Positions 31,278 through 44,642 of a stretch of DNA of 64,000 nt are shown piece by piece (positions within the stretch are counted from its first letter, which is position 1; every line of letters begins with the position of its first letter). The DNA comes from Linnemannia schmuckeri. Taxonomy: Eukaryota > Mortierellomycota > Mortierellomycetes > Mortierellales > Mortierellaceae. A program made the position numbers and the translations under genes. The notes beneath the pieces are model-generated. The model had not been told where the DNA came from. It saw only the letters and a list, made by a program, of their open reading frames with translations, and did not search any database. The stretch is from contig JANATG010000022.1 in NCBI GenBank assembly GCA_029449235.1, positions 1 through 64,000 on the forward strand. The letters are read 5' to 3'.

Positions 31278-33689
31278 TCTCGAAATATAGTATGTTCTTA
31301 TTTTTTTTGAAAAAAAAAAAAAAAAAAAAAAATGCGGGAAACCCCAAAAAGAGTGGGTGTGAGCACAAGTGTACACGTTTTCTGTGTCTCTCCGTTCTGT
31401 CTTCGTTCAATCAGATTCAGTTAAATCCACATCAGTGAATCAAATTCAAGAATCAGGTCTGTGCGGGGCCTTAATCAAAAATGTTAAAAAGTCTCACCCT
31501 TTTTTACGCTCTTGTCTTTGCTGAGAAAGGAAAATGGAACAAGGGAAAAAGGGCGGAGAGGATAGATGGGCGGGTTGGCTAAGAGAAGGATGTGCTGCGC
31601 TGTGCTGTACTGTCCTGTTCCAGTCGTACTTGATTATTATTCTTCTGCAGGTCAGGCGGCCCTCTGTGGTCTTTGCAGACGCAGTTTATGCCAGCAAGCA
31701 AAATACAATGGCGGTGTATGTAAAGAGAGATGAGTGAATGAAAAAAGTGTGGAATGTGGAAGGGTTGTGGCTCTGCTTCCGCAAGGAAAAGACCGGACGT
31801 AATGAAAAATGAAAATGCCAGAACGAAAGGGGGCAGATGAAAGACGCGAGAGAGTATGAAGGAAATGAGGCACTGATAAGGTGTACAGATGTGAATCCAA
31901 TGGCCGGGAGTAGTAGAGACGGATAAGCTACAGTGCGTAGTAGGTGGAAGAAGTATGCGTAAAATGAATTTGAGCGTGCAAAGGGAATGATACCGATGAT
32001 GACGGATGTCAGGAATGAATGAGTCTCGATAGTGAGAGGGAGGATGGGAGGGAGGGATGAGGAAGAGAGTGAAGTTAAAAGAGAAGAGAAACAAACGATA
32101 GAAGGAAAAACCAAACAAGAAAAAGGAAAGGGAAAGGAGTAGAAGGAAACAAGGAAGAGAAAGGAGGGATGGGATGGCGAGACTGAAGAGAACAATAGAA
32201 GGCCCAAAAACTGGTGCAGTTCATGGTGACAGTCGGGAGTATGAGAGATAATGGAGCCTTTTTAACAAGGACAAAAAAGTGAATGGTTACCAGAATGGCT
32301 GCACTCACTCACACGGTACACAACTCACAATCACGGAAAAAGGATTAGTACATGAACGAAAAATCAAGGGCAAGCACAAGAGAGAGGGAAAGAGGCAAGA
32401 ATGCGATCCTGGAGCACTTTGATGACACATTCAGCCATCCTTCAGCCAACGGCCAATGGTGTCGATGCTCCCTGTCTCCTCCTTCTCCTCCTCCTCTGTC
32501 AATCACTCTCGTCTGTTTGTTTGTATTTTTTTTTTCTTTTTTTGTTTTTGACTATCTCTGTTCAAACTCGCTAAACCAAAGTGGTTTTCGTTCTAATATT
32601 TTTTTTTTCTTTTCGCAATGCAGTCCTGTTATGTTGAATTGCCAGATGAGCGAGAAAAAGCGATCATGAGAGTATATGAAAGTTAGAGGTCCATCCATAT
32701 GGAGGATAAGAGCAGTGGACAAACACTTTTTCAAGGAGAGCAAGGCATGGTATCGTTTTCTTGTATACCCATGCAGCGTTCTTTTTGTTCTTTTTCATTT
32801 CTCCCTTCTTGATGATTGTGTTGTTTTTGGCGGCATTTTATTCTCCTTTTGTGAATGACATTATCCATTGAGAGTGAGGAGAATAATACATGCGGTTTAG
32901 CTGAGAGGACGACGGACTGGAAGAGTAGTAAAAATGAGCGAGTGAGCGTTTTTTGTCCATGTAGCACGGAGGTCCACTAAAGCAACCATCCATGCCTGAA
33001 TCGAAATGGTCAATCGGGTCTTAGGCTCTCGCAGACACAGCACAATGAATTGAAGGGAAAGGAAAAGGATACCAGCTAATCGAGAGAGTATCGTAAATGT
33101 GAGTTAACTAATGGGTAGAGATATCTCTATTGGAATGTCCCTTCTAACCTCACTGGTGACACTTTTCTTTTGCATTTTAGGGCAACAATACGGTACCAGC
33201 TAAGAACGATGGTACCCATTGGCAAGAAAATCAACAAACAAGGATGCCTGCCTCCTTTTCCAACTCCACCTCCATCTCTGCCTCCCCTTGACCAAGATTC
33301 AATCTGCCTCTCTAATCTACCACAAGTCGCAACTAACTCGTCCCTTGTGCGTTGTCTCCATTGCGTTATTAGTAGTATTGAGGAACCAAAAGAAAGCAAA
33401 AGGATGAACTAAGAACATTCATTTCAATGGTCGCGTGAGTACAGCTTGCCTATGGACTCCTTTTTCTTATGTTGAGCTATGTTTGTATACCTCCATGATA
33501 ACATCACAAACAACTTTTTTTTCTAGTTCTTTTTTTTTCTTTCTCTCTGTTCCACCTTTGTTCTCTCTCGTAAAGAAAACAACAAAACTCCTAGGGAGTG
33601 GTATGATGTGCGTTGGGTTGCATTCTAGTTGAGGGAAATGGCAAAAATACCCCCTTTCACTCGCCTTCTCATGCGCCCTTAAATTCCCT

Positions 33690-33741
<52 letters not shown>

Positions 33742-34177
33742 GAATGAGTCCCAAAACAGCCTTCTCTCCTTGCAATTTTCTTGGGACTGTGCTGTATGTC
33801 TCCGTGTTGGACTGGGATGAGATGGTACTTCTTCCCCTTCGGATATAATCCCAAAAATGATATCCATTTGAGTCTTCCTCACCAATACTGTAAGACAATG
33901 CAACAACTAATTTATCAAGAAAAAAGCGAATCAAAATAAGATACAACCACATCGCGACCGATTGGTCGACACCCTGGAATGAACATGGTCTCTCCTTGGT
34001 CTTTTTGATTAATAAATCAGATGGCTCCTCTTACAATGTTCGCAAAAATACGACAAGCATGGAAGAGTTCTGCCATGCTGCATACAGCTTCCCAAGATCT
34101 GGACAATGGAAACGAAAAGGAGCAGAAGCGGATAAGGATGAGGCGAGCACTTTATTAGCAGGACAATGCGGATTCCT
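31278..34177. other. Intergenic, no gene supported
   Basis: This 2.9-kb stretch between RhoGAP-like and PAC1 contains A23 near 31310, A45 (33692-33736) and CT/GA-rich tracts. Long open frames on the minus strand (for example 31579-32118) translate purine/pyrimidine-rich DNA and have no recognisable domain. It may hold promoter and untranslated sequence for the RhoGAP-like gene. Confidence 0.65.
33692..33736. repeat. A45 homopolymer
   Basis: This is the longest homopolymer in the window. It sits in intergenic DNA downstream of PAC1. Confidence 0.9.
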
Positions 34178-36774
34178 TCAGCGGCATTGCCATAATTTTA
34201 CAGTCTAGATTCAAAGGATATAAAGACAAACGGAGCAATGTCAGTTTTTTTCTTTTTTTTTTTGTGACTTATGCACGTTTCTCTCAATAGACAAAACTGA
34301 CAACAAAACAAAATGTGCGAGAATATATATTGCAGTGGAGGCGTTTCGATATCATGCTCAGTCTTGTTCATTACCTGATCAACCGAGCCCGTCGCTACAA
34401 CGGGACTTGTCGTATTAAATGCAATGCAGGTCACAAAGTGCGAATGTGCCTCCATCGTCTTCATACAACGTCCTGACTTCAGATCCCAAATCTTCATTGT
34501 CTTGTCGTCCGAAGCACTCAGCAGGAACTTGCCGGATGGGTGGAATACCAACCCTCTGACCCAGTTATCGTGACCAATCTATTCAACATGCATAAAGCAG
34601 ATAAAAAGAATGAATGCCTTTGACTCCTGCGGACAGTATTTGCATATCCAATATCCAATGGCATTTGCATGTCCAGTATCCAGCAAAATTGTCGATGTCC
34701 CTACCAGGGTGTGGATGCACTGTCCTGTAGAATCCCAGATCTTGATAGTCTTGTCTCTTGATCCTGTGGCGGCATACTGTCCAGGAAGGGGCTGCTCCTT
34801 GGAGTTCATCTTGGGCTAAAAAAAAAAAAAGTTGAGCGCATTGAAAAGAAAATAGATGCTCAGTCAATCATCCAGACGTCACAAAGTTCATTTCGAAGAA
34901 AGAAGACGCCATAACAATACGTACGTCAATTCCAATGAGCTCCTTGATGAATGGGTAAGCAGCCAAGGGTGCAAAGGCCGCACATTCTACAACGTTATCG
35001 TGTCCTCTGTACTCGCTCTTGCACTCTCCTGTCGAGACATCCCAAATACGCGCCGTCTAATGCGTTTGTAACAGGAGATTTGGATATAGGAATGGTTAGG
35101 CTGAAAAGAGTCAAAGCTCAAGTTGGAAATATGTCATTTTAAGAAGCAGAGCTGAGACCCTTGACAGTACCTGATCGCTAGAGCAGCTCACAAGGAGACG
35201 TCCATCCTGACTTGGCTGAATGAATCGAACCCACTCCAAGTGCCCAGCGATTGTTTTCACGCAGTATCTAATGGAGCCGCAGATTAATAACATTAAAAAA
35301 GAAAACGCGGGTATCAATGAGCTGTGACATTGGCTTTGACAATATCCTGAATACACGTTTGCAAAACCAAGCATACAGGTCAAGTAGAATTCCCTACCCT
35401 GTGGAGAGCTCCCAGAGCATAATCGTTTTGTCACGAGATGCTGAGGCAATCATGTCACCGGATGGGAGAAAAGCGACTGACGACACACTGTGGTCGTGCC
35501 CAAACAATGTCTTAATGCACTTGTAGTCTTGCTGAAGATCCCAAATTTTGATGCTCAAATCGTTTGAACACGAGACTATTAATTGAATGGCAATAATGGA
35601 GCAATCATGAGTGAGGAAACACGCTCGACCATACATAATGAAGCAAGACCATGATCGTCAAAGTTTTGTCGAAAAACAAAAACAAGGTCATCTGCGGTTT
35701 ACCCAAAAAGTTGCCTTTCGGATCAAAGGCAAGATCCTGAACAGCCTTAGTGTGTCCCTTGAGTGTCCTCTCGTACTCGCCCGTCTCGTAATCATAAATC
35801 CGTATTGTGGTATCTTCCGAAGCAGAAGCGAGAATGGTAAAAACGGGGTGAAATGCCACGCGTGTGATCGGGTTGCGATGGCCCGTCAACGTCCAGCGCT
35901 CAGGTGGCCGGGGAATCCAGTCTCCTGAACTAGTGACTTTCCTGACAGGCGCGATACTGAGTTCCTCCTGCATAGCCGTCATTTTGCTTTCAAGGTCCAT
36001 GATCTACAGCGACAGAGTCAAAGATAACATCAAGACTTGATTAACACAACGGTCTTTTTTTTCTACTTTTCTCTTTCTCTCTCTATCTATCTCTTTGTCT
36101 TCCCTCTATTGCGCTCTTTCTCGCTCTCTCTCTTCTATCAAATAAATAAACATACTGACTTTCGCAAACACTAGCTCTATTTCAGTGTTTTCTCTCTCCT
36201 CTGCTTCGCCCTATCAAGTTCCTTCTTTCTCACTCTTATCAAATAAGCACGTCCAGACTCCCTCTGCGCTTTGCACGTTGAAAATTTGCACGTTGCGAGT
36301 GTATTCGTATTTTCAGTCGCAATTTCAGTTGCCATGGGTAGCACATGGGCATACACACTGTGAGATGACGCATGCTAAAAAGTATAAACACGCGCACCAC
36401 CCGTACGCCCTCCTTTCCTTCGCACAGCAAAGTCGCATGACAATCATTACCTTCTTTTGCAAACGGATCACAGAGGTCCATTTTTTCTCCAGCAATCCTG
36501 AGGAATTCTGCTTTGGTCCTGGAGTAAAGGCCTGGTTCCCGGACTCGTTCCTGAAGGTCTGGAACGATTCTGTGAATCCGTTGGTGCTCAAGTAGTCCAA
36601 AATGGCCTTGTGCCTACGATCATAAAACAGGATCGAGTTGAAGTGTCAATCACACCGAATAAACAAGAAAACTGCCTCCAGTACCCGTGGTTCTCATGTG
36701 GTGAAAAAGTAGAAACACCCAAAAACCACTTACAGCTCATCGCGCTGCCTCTCGCTTAGAACGCTCTTGGACAT
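34178..36774 (-). CDS. PAC1: Nuclear distribution protein PAC1/LIS1
   Basis: There are nine exons: 36774-36734, 36613-36451, 36003-35703, 35575-35398, 35267-35171, 35056-34925, 34815-34705, 34578-34375 and 34204-34178. They encode 417 aa, the normal length for the family. An N-terminal LisH dimerisation motif (residues 8-40, HKAILDYLSTNGF) and a coiled coil (about 55-85, EKKWTSVIRLQKK) precede seven WD40 repeats ending in VKLWQCR. LIS1 binds dynein and NudE to regulate dynein motility and nuclear migration along microtubules. Every junction keeps frame. The last exon codes for only eight residues. PAC1 and RHO1 are transcribed away from each other. Confidence 0.96.
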
Positions 36775-37098
36775 GATATCTGAGTGGGTGAGAAAAGGAT
36801 GATCGCGCAGGGTCGGATGTTGCTGCTCTGAGGAATAGACGCCTTTGGGTTAATGCTTAGGCAAAGATCCTGTTGTTTAATGTAGTCTTGTTGTTTGTTG
36901 TTTATCGTGGATGATACAATAGCTCCTGGGTATTGCTTGATGCGATCCGCTTGCTTTTTTGTGGTTGCTTTGCAGCCTTCGTTGGTTGTGCGCGGTACTC
37001 CTTGGTCCTGTTCTATTGACTCTATATGGAAATCTCGATCTTTTTCTTTTTTTTTCGTCTTCCTTGTTGCCGGAAAGGAGCTTGTAGGTCAGTGACGC

Positions 37099-37099
<1 letters not shown>

Positions 37100-37161
<62 letters not shown>
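37100..37161. repeat. A36 plus GA dinucleotide repeat
   Basis: An A36 run is followed by about 13 GA units. It lies upstream of PAC1. Confidence 0.9.
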
Positions 37162-38384
37162 CTATAGTGATTAAACAGGACAGGGAAGAATGAGAGAAAT
37201 GACAGAGATTAGTTTAGTGTACCAGCTGCTGTTTTTTTGTTTCACGATGGAATTAGACTGACACGAGGCGGAAGGAACAGCACGCGCCAATGGCTGGTAT
37301 TTTGAATACACAGACATACACAACACATACACACGCGTGTGCAAGGGCGTGCGTGTGTCTGTGCCTGTGTATATTTTGTTGTTGTTGTTATGGTGGTGGT
37401 GGTGGTTGGATGATGGCGAAGAAAAGATGATGATCTAAGATTGGCTCGCCGAGCCATTGACTGAACTGAGCTGAACTGCCTGACTGATTGGCTGGCTGAC
37501 TGGCTAGTGAAAGGAGTTGTCGACAGGACAGGACTGTTTCGTTGCTACTGCTGCTGCGACTGTTGCGTTCCAAGGGCCGAGTATACTGGAGAGTAAGACG
37601 AAGTGTCGTCCAGGCATGTATGGAAGGAAGAAGAAGCCTTCCGTAAGCAGTGTGTTGACGAATACTCCTGCTCCCGCTGCTGCGAAGGAGAGTCGATACT
37701 CCCGTTCCTGTGTTGCTGTTCCCGTGTACAGCGGGTGTTGTTATTTTTTTTTCTTTTCTTTTTCCAACTGGAGTATGTGTGTGTATGTCATCCCCATTCA
37801 AGTTGATTCCAGACGTATGAGGTTAAAGAATGAATGTATGAATAAATATGTGAATAAGAGTTAGTTTTGTTGTTGCTGTTGTTTGTTCACGCACGGGCAA
37901 GGAGGACGGAGAGAGAGAGAGAAAGTGAGAGAGACGACGACGGGCCGAGGAGGAGGAGGAAAGTATGAAGAGAAGGAAGAAGAAGAAGAGGGAGTGGAAT
38001 GAGAAAAGAAGAGAAGAAGGAAGAGGAAGAAAAGAAAGAACAAAAAATAAGAGTAAAAAAAAGAAAGAGTGACCCGCGCTAAAATCAATCAAATTCATCA
38101 GAAGGGGGGGGAGGGGAAAACATTATCACCCTGCGAGTGTGGTCAGAGAATTGCAATTGCACTTATATAAAGCCCCATTGGACATGCTTTTGATAATAGG
38201 ATATGAGAGTGTGACAAAGGAGCGCTTTCTTTGTCTCGTTCGTGCTCTTTCCTCAATCTCTTTGTTTCTTTTGATAGCAAGTCTCCATATCCATGCTAGC
38301 GCTTACTCACCTTGCTTGATCGTTTTTATATCCTTCAGGAACAATATCAAGAAAATAGAAGCTCTTATTCATTCTCGTTACCTT

Positions 38385-38434
38385 TTATTATTATTACTAT
38401 TATTGTTATTATTATTATTATTATTGTTATTTTG
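38385..38434. repeat. TTA trinucleotide repeat
   Basis: An imperfect TTA/TTG run of about 16 units in the PAC1-RHO1 intergenic region. Confidence 0.85.
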
Positions 38435-40062
38435 GTGGCGACAAGAGATATGTCTGTGTTTTCGTCTTTCTCATCATCCCAACTAATGATGGTAGTAGTA
38501 ACTGTTGCTACGTTTTATTGTGCTGTGTTGCTGCTCTCTTTTCTCCTTGGATAGATAAAAAGAAAGAAGGAGAGAAAGTCAGGCGAGAGGGTATAGGATG
38601 ACTCCATGGCCTTACTCTTTTTTGTTCGTGGCTCTTCATATCGCGAGCGAGCGAGTCAAATATTCGAGAGACATCTGTGCTCGGCAGAGCAAGAAAAAAA
38701 AAAAAAAAAATCAGTGACGTCACAACGGGGTTTTTTTTCCAATGTCCTTTATAGAGAAAGAAACACCGACATGGTTCATTTTTGGACATCGTTTTCTTTT
38801 TTTTTTATTTCCTTTTCTCCAGCAACTGAATCATACCCTTTCCTCTTCGCCTTGTTCATTCCACTGTCTTGTAAGTTTCTGTCGTCCTTCTCCATCAGCT
38901 CACATACTCCCTCACCCCCCTCTCTCTCTGTGCTAAAATACCCTATCAATAATTATCACACCACTTCCAATTTTGACTCTCTTCAGGAACCGACTCTCAA
39001 CAAACGACGACAACGTAGCAAAGATTACCCTCGCCGCCATTAACACCAATACGACCACATCAACCGCAACCCACGAAAACTATCGCTTCTGTCTACTCTT
39101 CATGACAGACACAAAACAACGCTTTCTTGCTACTATAACAGCAAGTCGCTCGCGCGCGTGTCTAGGGAAGAAAACCTTCTTCTCTTGAGCTGTCGGTCGA
39201 ATATACTCTCTTTATTGCTCCTTTTTTTGCCATCATCGTTTTTGTTATCCTTCTCTTGGAACGTTCTCTTTTTTGCGGAGGAGTATTTGTTGTTTGCGGT
39301 TGGCCTGGACCTGACCGGCGTTCCTTACTGTGCTTTGTGCACCGCCACGATCCTTTTTTTTTTTGAACACTCGCCTTTTTTCTCTTTTTCATTCCGCCTA
39401 CTCGTGTCACCTGTGGCGATGAGGGGGGTGTTTGTCTGTGAGGACGAAGTTTTTTTTTTTTTTTTTTTTTTTGTCCGCCTGGACAACGACTACAACAACA
39501 AAAAGGAACGACGACAAGACAACAAGAAGAGTCGACAGACAATGCGGGACTTTTATAACCCTCCGGCATACAATACGCATCATTTTTTCCTGTTTATTAT
39601 CCTCACTTGTGCCTTGTGCCTGTGGTATTGTTAATCGATCGATGATATTATACCGCACACCACACACGCCCGACACATCCAAAGCTACGCCTCCTCTCGC
39701 CCTGTTGTTGTTTGATAGCCACAATACAACTCCACGAAAACCAAAACACCAAAAAAGAACCTTTTTTCTTTTTTTTCCTTTGTTGACCGCGGACGACAAC
39801 GACGACTGTGCCATGAACTATTCCGTCCTTCTGTACAACTATACAACCAAACGCATAAATACTGATCACTGCCTTCTTTTTTCCTTTCTCTTTTCTTTCT
39901 CTTTTCTTCCTTTCTTTCTTTCTTTTTCTTCAATTCGTTCTCCTCTTCATCACTCACTCTCACTCACTCTCACTCACTCTCTCTCTGTCCTTCCTTCTCG
40001 CATTCATTTCCTCTCAACAGCACACCCCCTTCTTACCCCTTTACTCTTAAGTCTTATTCACC

Positions 40063-41852
40063 ATGACCGAAATCCGCAGAAAGCTCGTTATCGTCGGTGA
40101 CGGTGCCTGTGGCAAAACCTGCTTGCTCATCGTCTTCTCCAAGGGTACTTTCCCCGAGGTGAGTCCCTCGCTTTTACACAGTGCTCTGCAGGACATATCC
40201 GCAACAACAACAATGCCACTACCATAGCCTCGCTCAGGAGGAACAAACGATGTTATCGGAAGCATGCTACCGCCTCTTTTTTTAGTACAGAATGATTCAT
40301 GGGACAGAGCAGCAACAACACGTCCCAACAGCTTTGCATGGACTCTCTTCCTCCCTCTCTCCTCCGCGACGCTAATCTGGATTCGCACCCGCTCTTGGAT
40401 GCCAGCTCTCATCAGGACTCTTTTCTTCCAGCTCAGAATGGAATATCGCTCAGGAAACACAAGACACAAGGCTCTTCCTTGTACTTTGTCACTCCTTGAT
40501 ATTATGCCTATGCTACAATTGTCTCCTGACTGTCTATTGGCATGTTCGCCAGTCCACCCAGTCAGTCAATGCTCCTTTCTTTCGAAAGAGTCGCTCTTGC
40601 TACTTGCAGTGTCTGACCGATCCGAGTAATTTCTGCTGTACCTCATAGATCTACGTCCCAACTGTCTTTGAGAACTATGTCACCGATGTTGAGGTCGATG
40701 GCAAGCACGTCGAGCTTGCTCTCTGGGATACCGCTGGTACGTAAGCGCGTGTCGAACACAAGCCTTCACACGGTGTCAACACAACATGGATAAAGAACAC
40801 AAACCGGACCGGCCCCCTTCTTCTCATGCAGGACGTTACGTGTTTCAAACCAACTGACGCTGTATTTTTTCACGTATATTCTTTTACCATCAATGCATGC
40901 ATTAATAGGCCAGGAGGATTACGATCGTCTCCGCCCTCTCTCGTACCCTGACTCCCATGTGATCCTTATCTGCTTTGCGATCGACTCGCCCGACTCTCTC
41001 GAGAACGTCCAGGAGAAGGTACACGCCTTGTCACTTTTCCACATTTCATACTTTATGAACAAATGCAGCTCTTTGTTATTTTGGGCACCGGAGAATATAT
41101 TGGCTACTGGTGAGCGTATTATTCGATACTTCCGCGGGCCTTTAGTGGAATAAGGAACCTTGACATGGAAAAAAACGCCAAGTACTGTGTGGACAATGCT
41201 ACTCTTAGTTATTGTGAACACTGGAAATATTTCGGCTTTTGGTTGGCTTAATATTCGTCACTGCCCAAGGAGACTAGATGTGGAGTAAAGGCCTTTGGTG
41301 AAGCCGAAAGCGCCAAAGGACTGGATGTGGAATACAGATTTTGTAAAGAAAAATGACGACAAGCAATCCGTACTGACCAATTTCCACACTGGATCGATTG
41401 AAATTACTTTAGTGGTTCTCCGAGGTTCAGCACTTCTGCGGTGGCCTTCCTATTTTGTTGGTTGCCTGTAAGAAGGATTTGAGATACGATCAGCGCACCA
41501 TTGAAGACCTCAGGAGAAACAACCAGGCACCCGTCAGCCCCGAGCGCGTAAGTGCCCTTTTGTCTCTTCGACGACTGGAGCAGCAAGCAGACTCGCCACA
41601 ATTTTGCAGCACGGAGTAACTGCAACGCAAGGAATGGAAAAGGCGCACTGAGCTGACCACTCTCTTTTTTTTCAATGTGGACAATAATAGGGTGCTGAAA
41701 TTGCCCGTCATATCAAGGCTCGCGACTACTTGGAGTGCTCTGCCAAGACTGGTGAGGGTGTTCGTGAGGTCTTTGAGAGTGCTACCCGTGCCTCTCTCTT
41801 GGCCAAGCCCAAGAGCGGTCGTAACAAGAGCAAGAACTGCTTGGTCTTGTAA
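40063..41852 (+). CDS. RHO1: Rho1 GTPase
   Basis: There are five exons: 40063-40158, 40649-40736, 40909-41018, 41413-41547 and 41691-41852, encoding 196 aa. The P-loop is GDGACGKT, the effector loop YVPTVFENY, switch II WDTAGQEDYD, the guanine-specificity motif CKKD, then SAK, and the C-terminus CLVL is a geranylgeranylation signal. In fungi Rho1 activates beta-1,3-glucan synthase and protein kinase C at the plasma membrane to drive cell-wall growth, and it controls actin. All junctions keep frame. Rho1 fits better than Cdc42 or Rac because of the start (IRRKLVIVGDGACGKTCL) and the SPER/AEIARHIKA region. Confidence 0.95.
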
Positions 41853-42345
41853 ACGCACACATTCACCTGCCACCACTATCTTTCCCTATTCCTTTCTCTT
41901 CCAATACAACACATCGCATATCTATCCATGCCTTAAAAACAAGACCGCTCGTTTTTTTTTCGTGCTTGTGCGTACCTACGTGATGTGCTCCTTGTTCTTA
42001 CCCTAACCTCTTCATGTCCAATATGCTATCCCTTATTGTTTTCTTTCGAAACGACTCCTACCCATACACTGTTCATATGCACCGAGTTTCTTTACAGTCT
42101 TCATCTCTTATGCCCCACTCTTTGTCCACGCGACGCGCTCTTTGATACAATTAACCAAATAAACAATCTTACATACAATAGACATTATTATCTTTCACGA
42201 TACTGTAATTGAGTGTGGTAACGGGAAAATAGATCTAGACTCTTGATGTCGACTGGTAGTTGAGGCCTATCATCGACAGCGAAAGAAGAGAGAGGTACAA
42301 CATGTGTTAAATATTAGCTTGATAATCATTGTGGCGACAGCTCGA
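41853..42345. other. Convergent 3' region RHO1/TMEM184
   Basis: This holds the 3' untranslated parts of two converging genes. AATAAA-like words (for example CAAATAAACAATC near 42155) could serve RHO1 polyadenylation. No gene is seen. Confidence 0.6.
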
Positions 42346-44642
42346 TTAACTCGGGACCCTTTTTTTACCATCCGCTTGACTCAAGAGGCCGGCCAAGACT
42401 TCCTGCTGCTCCTGCGCCTCACGACGCTCCTCAGCCTCTAAAGTGGACTGGTAAATCTCTTCCACCCTCGGATCAACCTGAATCTGCGCCGTAGGCTTAC
42501 GGCTCTTAAAGAACCTCTGCACTTTCCGAATTCGAATCGTATGCGCGCGCTTCAACTTGACACTCAACAACCCATCTCTCACAGGCAACGGTTTTCCTTG
42601 GAGCAGGAGACAGAAATCCGTACATGCCCAGATGATCTCGCGGACCATGTCGACAGGGTTGAACCCATCCTGAAGAGATTTGAAAACGGGTGTGCGGACA
42701 CCCGGGATGACATAGGGGCGGTAGGAGAAGGAGTAGACGTGAAGGATGGAGAAGACGACCATCTCTGTGCAGATTAAAAGGGATGATATCCCCAGCTCGA
42801 CGTTGATGATCGTCCAGTGGTCCTGAGGGACGATCCAGCCTGCGGACCAAATTCGTTTTTGAGTTATTGGGGAAAAGGTGAGGAAGGCAATGTGAGGAAA
42901 GCGTATACTTTGTTGCCATTTTTGAACATTCAGGTACAGGTTTAGCCGAAGCTTTTGAAAGGGAGAAAAATTACCAAGGGTACCGATGAGACTCAATAGG
43001 CAGGTTTGCCAATAGCAAAAGAAGACTACCATCTTGACACACATGAACTTCATCAGTGGATCTACATCATTACCATTGCAAAGGAAAGATCTTTGTTAGT
43101 TGTGTACTGCGAAAGACGCGAGCTCCATTACCGGAATTAGAAGGCGTGGGCTGTTACCATGGTCTTGGATCTCGTCTTTGATGGTTTGATAGAAGAGGAC
43201 CTATTTGTCAAAATAACGCTGGTGACATGAGTTTCTCGTTCACATGCTTTTCATAGAGCCGCTCCTCAACAAACGCTCAAGGAAAGACGGATATACCAGG
43301 CAGTAGAGGGCGACGCTGACAGAGATAAAGTTAATAATGGTGATATAAATCATTCCAAAATGCCAATCATAAACCGTCTCACAGTAAAGTCCGTAGTACT
43401 CCAGGACCACGGCAGCCAAAGTACACAAGGGCTTGATAGCAACATATTGAAGAATACCATGCTTCATACAATGCAAAAAGTTTTCGTGCAATGGGTTGTA
43501 AAAGAAGCAGTTGAGCGGGTATAACAGTCGCCGTCTGTCAGATCCTGTAATCTTGGACCGTTGAGACTCGTTGTCGTCGCCGAGGTATGTGAGGAGGAGG
43601 ATAAAGAAGGAGTAAATCACGAATGCTTCGTAGCAGTCGCGGATTGTCTCGAAGTACAGAGCGTTCTTGTAGAATCGGTACGACAGACCTATTTGTCAAT
43701 GGTATAGAGGAATTGAAAGATGAATATCGATAGGTTGTTGTTGTTATGCTCTTTATTTGCTTAACATCAATGCTTGCTTTGCTTACCTGAGCAGATGGCG
43801 TAGATGGGGATCATGGCGACAATTCGCATGATATGGCCTATGAAGCACGGATGTCGTTTGTTCCAACAGAACCAAGACAAGACTATGAGTGTAAGCTGCA
43901 GGTTCGCAGAAACAGGCTGTCGGCAATTGAACGCAAAACAATGAACGGATCAACTTACGCTGTTCAGATGGCTGTTCATAGCAACAAAGGAAGGGAAGTT
44001 GAACATAAGAGGAAGAACAAACGGCGGGTTAGCTGAACAATAAAACTCGTTTTTTTCCAGTTGACCATCTACGACAAAAGCTATGGATGTAGTCCTTGTG
44101 AAATCATCACTGATGGGACGTATGGCTTTTACCTTGGTGTAGTTCTTGGCGTGTCGATACATGAGCAAAAAGGAAATGGCTGTCGACAAGGTGGCCAGGA
44201 CAGCACAGACAGCCCATCCGACCAAGTGTCCTATGAAGGCAGAAATGAAACCAACACAAATTGAAAGGGACATAAGCCCATGCAACAAATGGCGAGGACA
44301 TAAGTCGAAGCAAGAAAATTGAAGAACGATAAGTGATGGAGGTCAGGCGCGATGGGGACCTGTGTGTATGTGTTGTCAGCATGCTTAGAACAACGAAGAA
44401 AACAGACCGTTGGGTCGCGATATTTGCTCACACTCCGAGAAGAGGAATGGTTTGATCCCAAAAGAAGACCCAGGCACAAAACTAGTTGACACACACCCAC
44501 GCACACGACCCACCACACTTTTGTCGGTTCAGGCACTATAAAAAATAATCGAGTTCGTACTTTTGCCGTCGAGACCGCCAGTGGTAAAGAGCATCAGGGT
44601 CGGATCCGGGTCATCGTACTCTGGACAGACATGGGCTGACAT
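42346..44642 (-). CDS. TMEM184/DUF300 (organic solute transporter alpha-like) membrane protein
   Basis: There are eight exons: 44642-44561, 44230-44133, 43971-43959, 43837-43787, 43688-43297, 43200-43158, 43061-42975 and 42839-42346, encoding 419 aa. The family hallmark HAKNYTK-PSEQR-HIMRIVAMIPIYAICS is complete only if the 13-nt third exon is included. Further motifs are RDCYEAFVIYSF, PLMKFMCVKMVVFFCYWQ and the last membrane helices near HVYSFSYRPY. About seven transmembrane helices are expected, followed by a charged C-terminal tail. Relatives sit in vacuolar or endosomal membranes; the transported substrate is not established. All junctions keep frame. Confidence 0.92.
43959..43971 (-). 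other. 13-nt micro-exon of the DUF300 gene
   Basis: CCATCTGAACAGC is bounded by AG upstream and GTAAGT downstream on the sense strand. It supplies P-S-E-Q plus the first base of R, the core of a conserved family motif. Leaving it out breaks both frame and motif. Confidence 0.85.

Larger units (their letters stand above)
36775..40062. other. Divergent intergenic region PAC1/RHO1
   Basis: This 3.3-kb stretch should contain both promoters. Visible features are A36 followed by a GA repeat (37100-37161), TTA repeats (38385-38434) and a pyrimidine-rich leader with CACTCT repeats (39950-39990) just before RHO1. No frame shows a protein family. The RHO1 leader may carry an intron, but I cannot place it. 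Confidence 0.65.

Noticed and set aside
31579..32207. Long hydrophobic minus-strand ORFs resembling membrane proteins
   Set aside because: They arise from purine-rich DNA read as Phe/Ser/Leu and show no family motif.
44231..44535. An extra exon in the DUF300 gene from the ORF starting MPEPTKVWWVV
   Set aside because: Joining 44561 directly to 44230 keeps frame and the family motif; including this piece would need a further exon and ends in a stop.
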